Positions 63,927-64,000 of a stretch of DNA of 64,000 nt are shown here, piece by piece. A program made the position numbers and the translations under genes. Source of the stretch: Sphingobacteriales bacterium (lineage in GTDB: Bacteria > Bacteroidota > Bacteroidia > Sphingobacteriales > Sphingobacteriaceae). A model generated the notes under the pieces. The model was given only the letters and a program-made list of their open reading frames with translations. It did not search any database and was not told the DNA's origin. Every line of letters begins with the position of its first letter. Positions within the stretch are counted from its first letter, which is position 1. The stretch spans positions 124,001-188,000 of the forward strand of contig JANXOD010000020.1 in NCBI GenBank assembly GCA_025353765.1. The letters are read 5' to 3'.

Positions 63927-64000
63927 TTTTAGGTTTTATTGGAAAAGGAAATCATTCTAATAGTTCTATTCTATTGTTTTAAGTACTATTTGGAATTACC

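Noticed and set aside
1-64000. CRISPR array or rRNA operon
   Set aside because: No set of regularly spaced identical repeats and no 16S/23S/5S sequence was seen on either strand.

Overview
The window is AT-rich chromosomal DNA from a member of the Bacteroidota, most likely a Sphingobacteriaceae-type organism (Pedobacter/Mucilaginibacter/Solitalea relatives). This rests on three things. Promoters fit the Bacteroidota form TTG-N17-23-TAnnTTTG. Protein types are characteristic of the phylum: long IleS with a WDTHGLP motif, zinc-free L36 and S14, a DksA-like protein without its cysteine finger, and a BT4734/VirE_N-type protein. The ribosomal block has no adk between secY and map. Genus is inference only.

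Layout. Positions 1-11301 are ordinary housekeeping genes: a metallophosphoesterase cut by the window edge, a UbiA-like membrane protein and a MOSC protein (+); lspA, a DksA-like gene and ileS (-); a large MMPL/RND transporter (-); dgkA and recO (+). A tRNA-Val(TAC) at 11360-11434 is the integration site of an 11.0-kb island (11389-22460). The island is bounded by a 47-bp direct repeat of the tRNA 3' half and carries repeated arm-type sites at both ends. Its right end holds a tyrosine integrase. Leftward from there come an RteC-like protein, an AlpA/excisionase-type HTH, a winged-helix protein, a RepA-like ATPase, a VirE_N primase-like protein, a TerS/DUF5681-like protein, one large phage-virion-like protein and a pair of RadC/JAMM-domain genes behind a structured leader. 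No large terminase, portal, capsid or relaxase is seen, so a phage satellite or stripped prophage is the main hypothesis.

Positions 22648-40055 hold accessory and envelope genes: a GT25 glycosyltransferase, a CDGSH protein, an MpaB/DUF2236 protein, a DUF2809 protein, and a membrane-protein/regulator/creD cluster with two copies of one palindromic operator. These are followed by a receiver protein, a 2OG oxygenase, tilS, an OstA/LptA-like protein, rdgB, two parvulin/SurA-type PPIases, a MoxR ATPase and several unknowns.

Positions 40363-61724 are the str-S10-spc-alpha ribosomal supercluster, from rpsL to rplQ and including fusA, secY, map, infA and rpoA. It is interrupted between rpsJ and rplC by three opposite-strand genes (a COG3014-type lipoprotein, an LpoB-type lipoprotein and a small secreted protein). 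A terminator follows rpsJ and a new promoter precedes rplC. dnaK (61950-63860) closes the window behind a sigma-54-like element.

Functionally, the window joins translation and protein export (ribosomal block, SecY, Map, LspA, DnaK, IleS, TilS) with envelope building (LptA-like, SurA-like, LpoB-like, DgkA, CreD). The tRNA-borne island is the accessory segment most likely to hold new biology. All family names come from reading motifs by eye; no database search was run.
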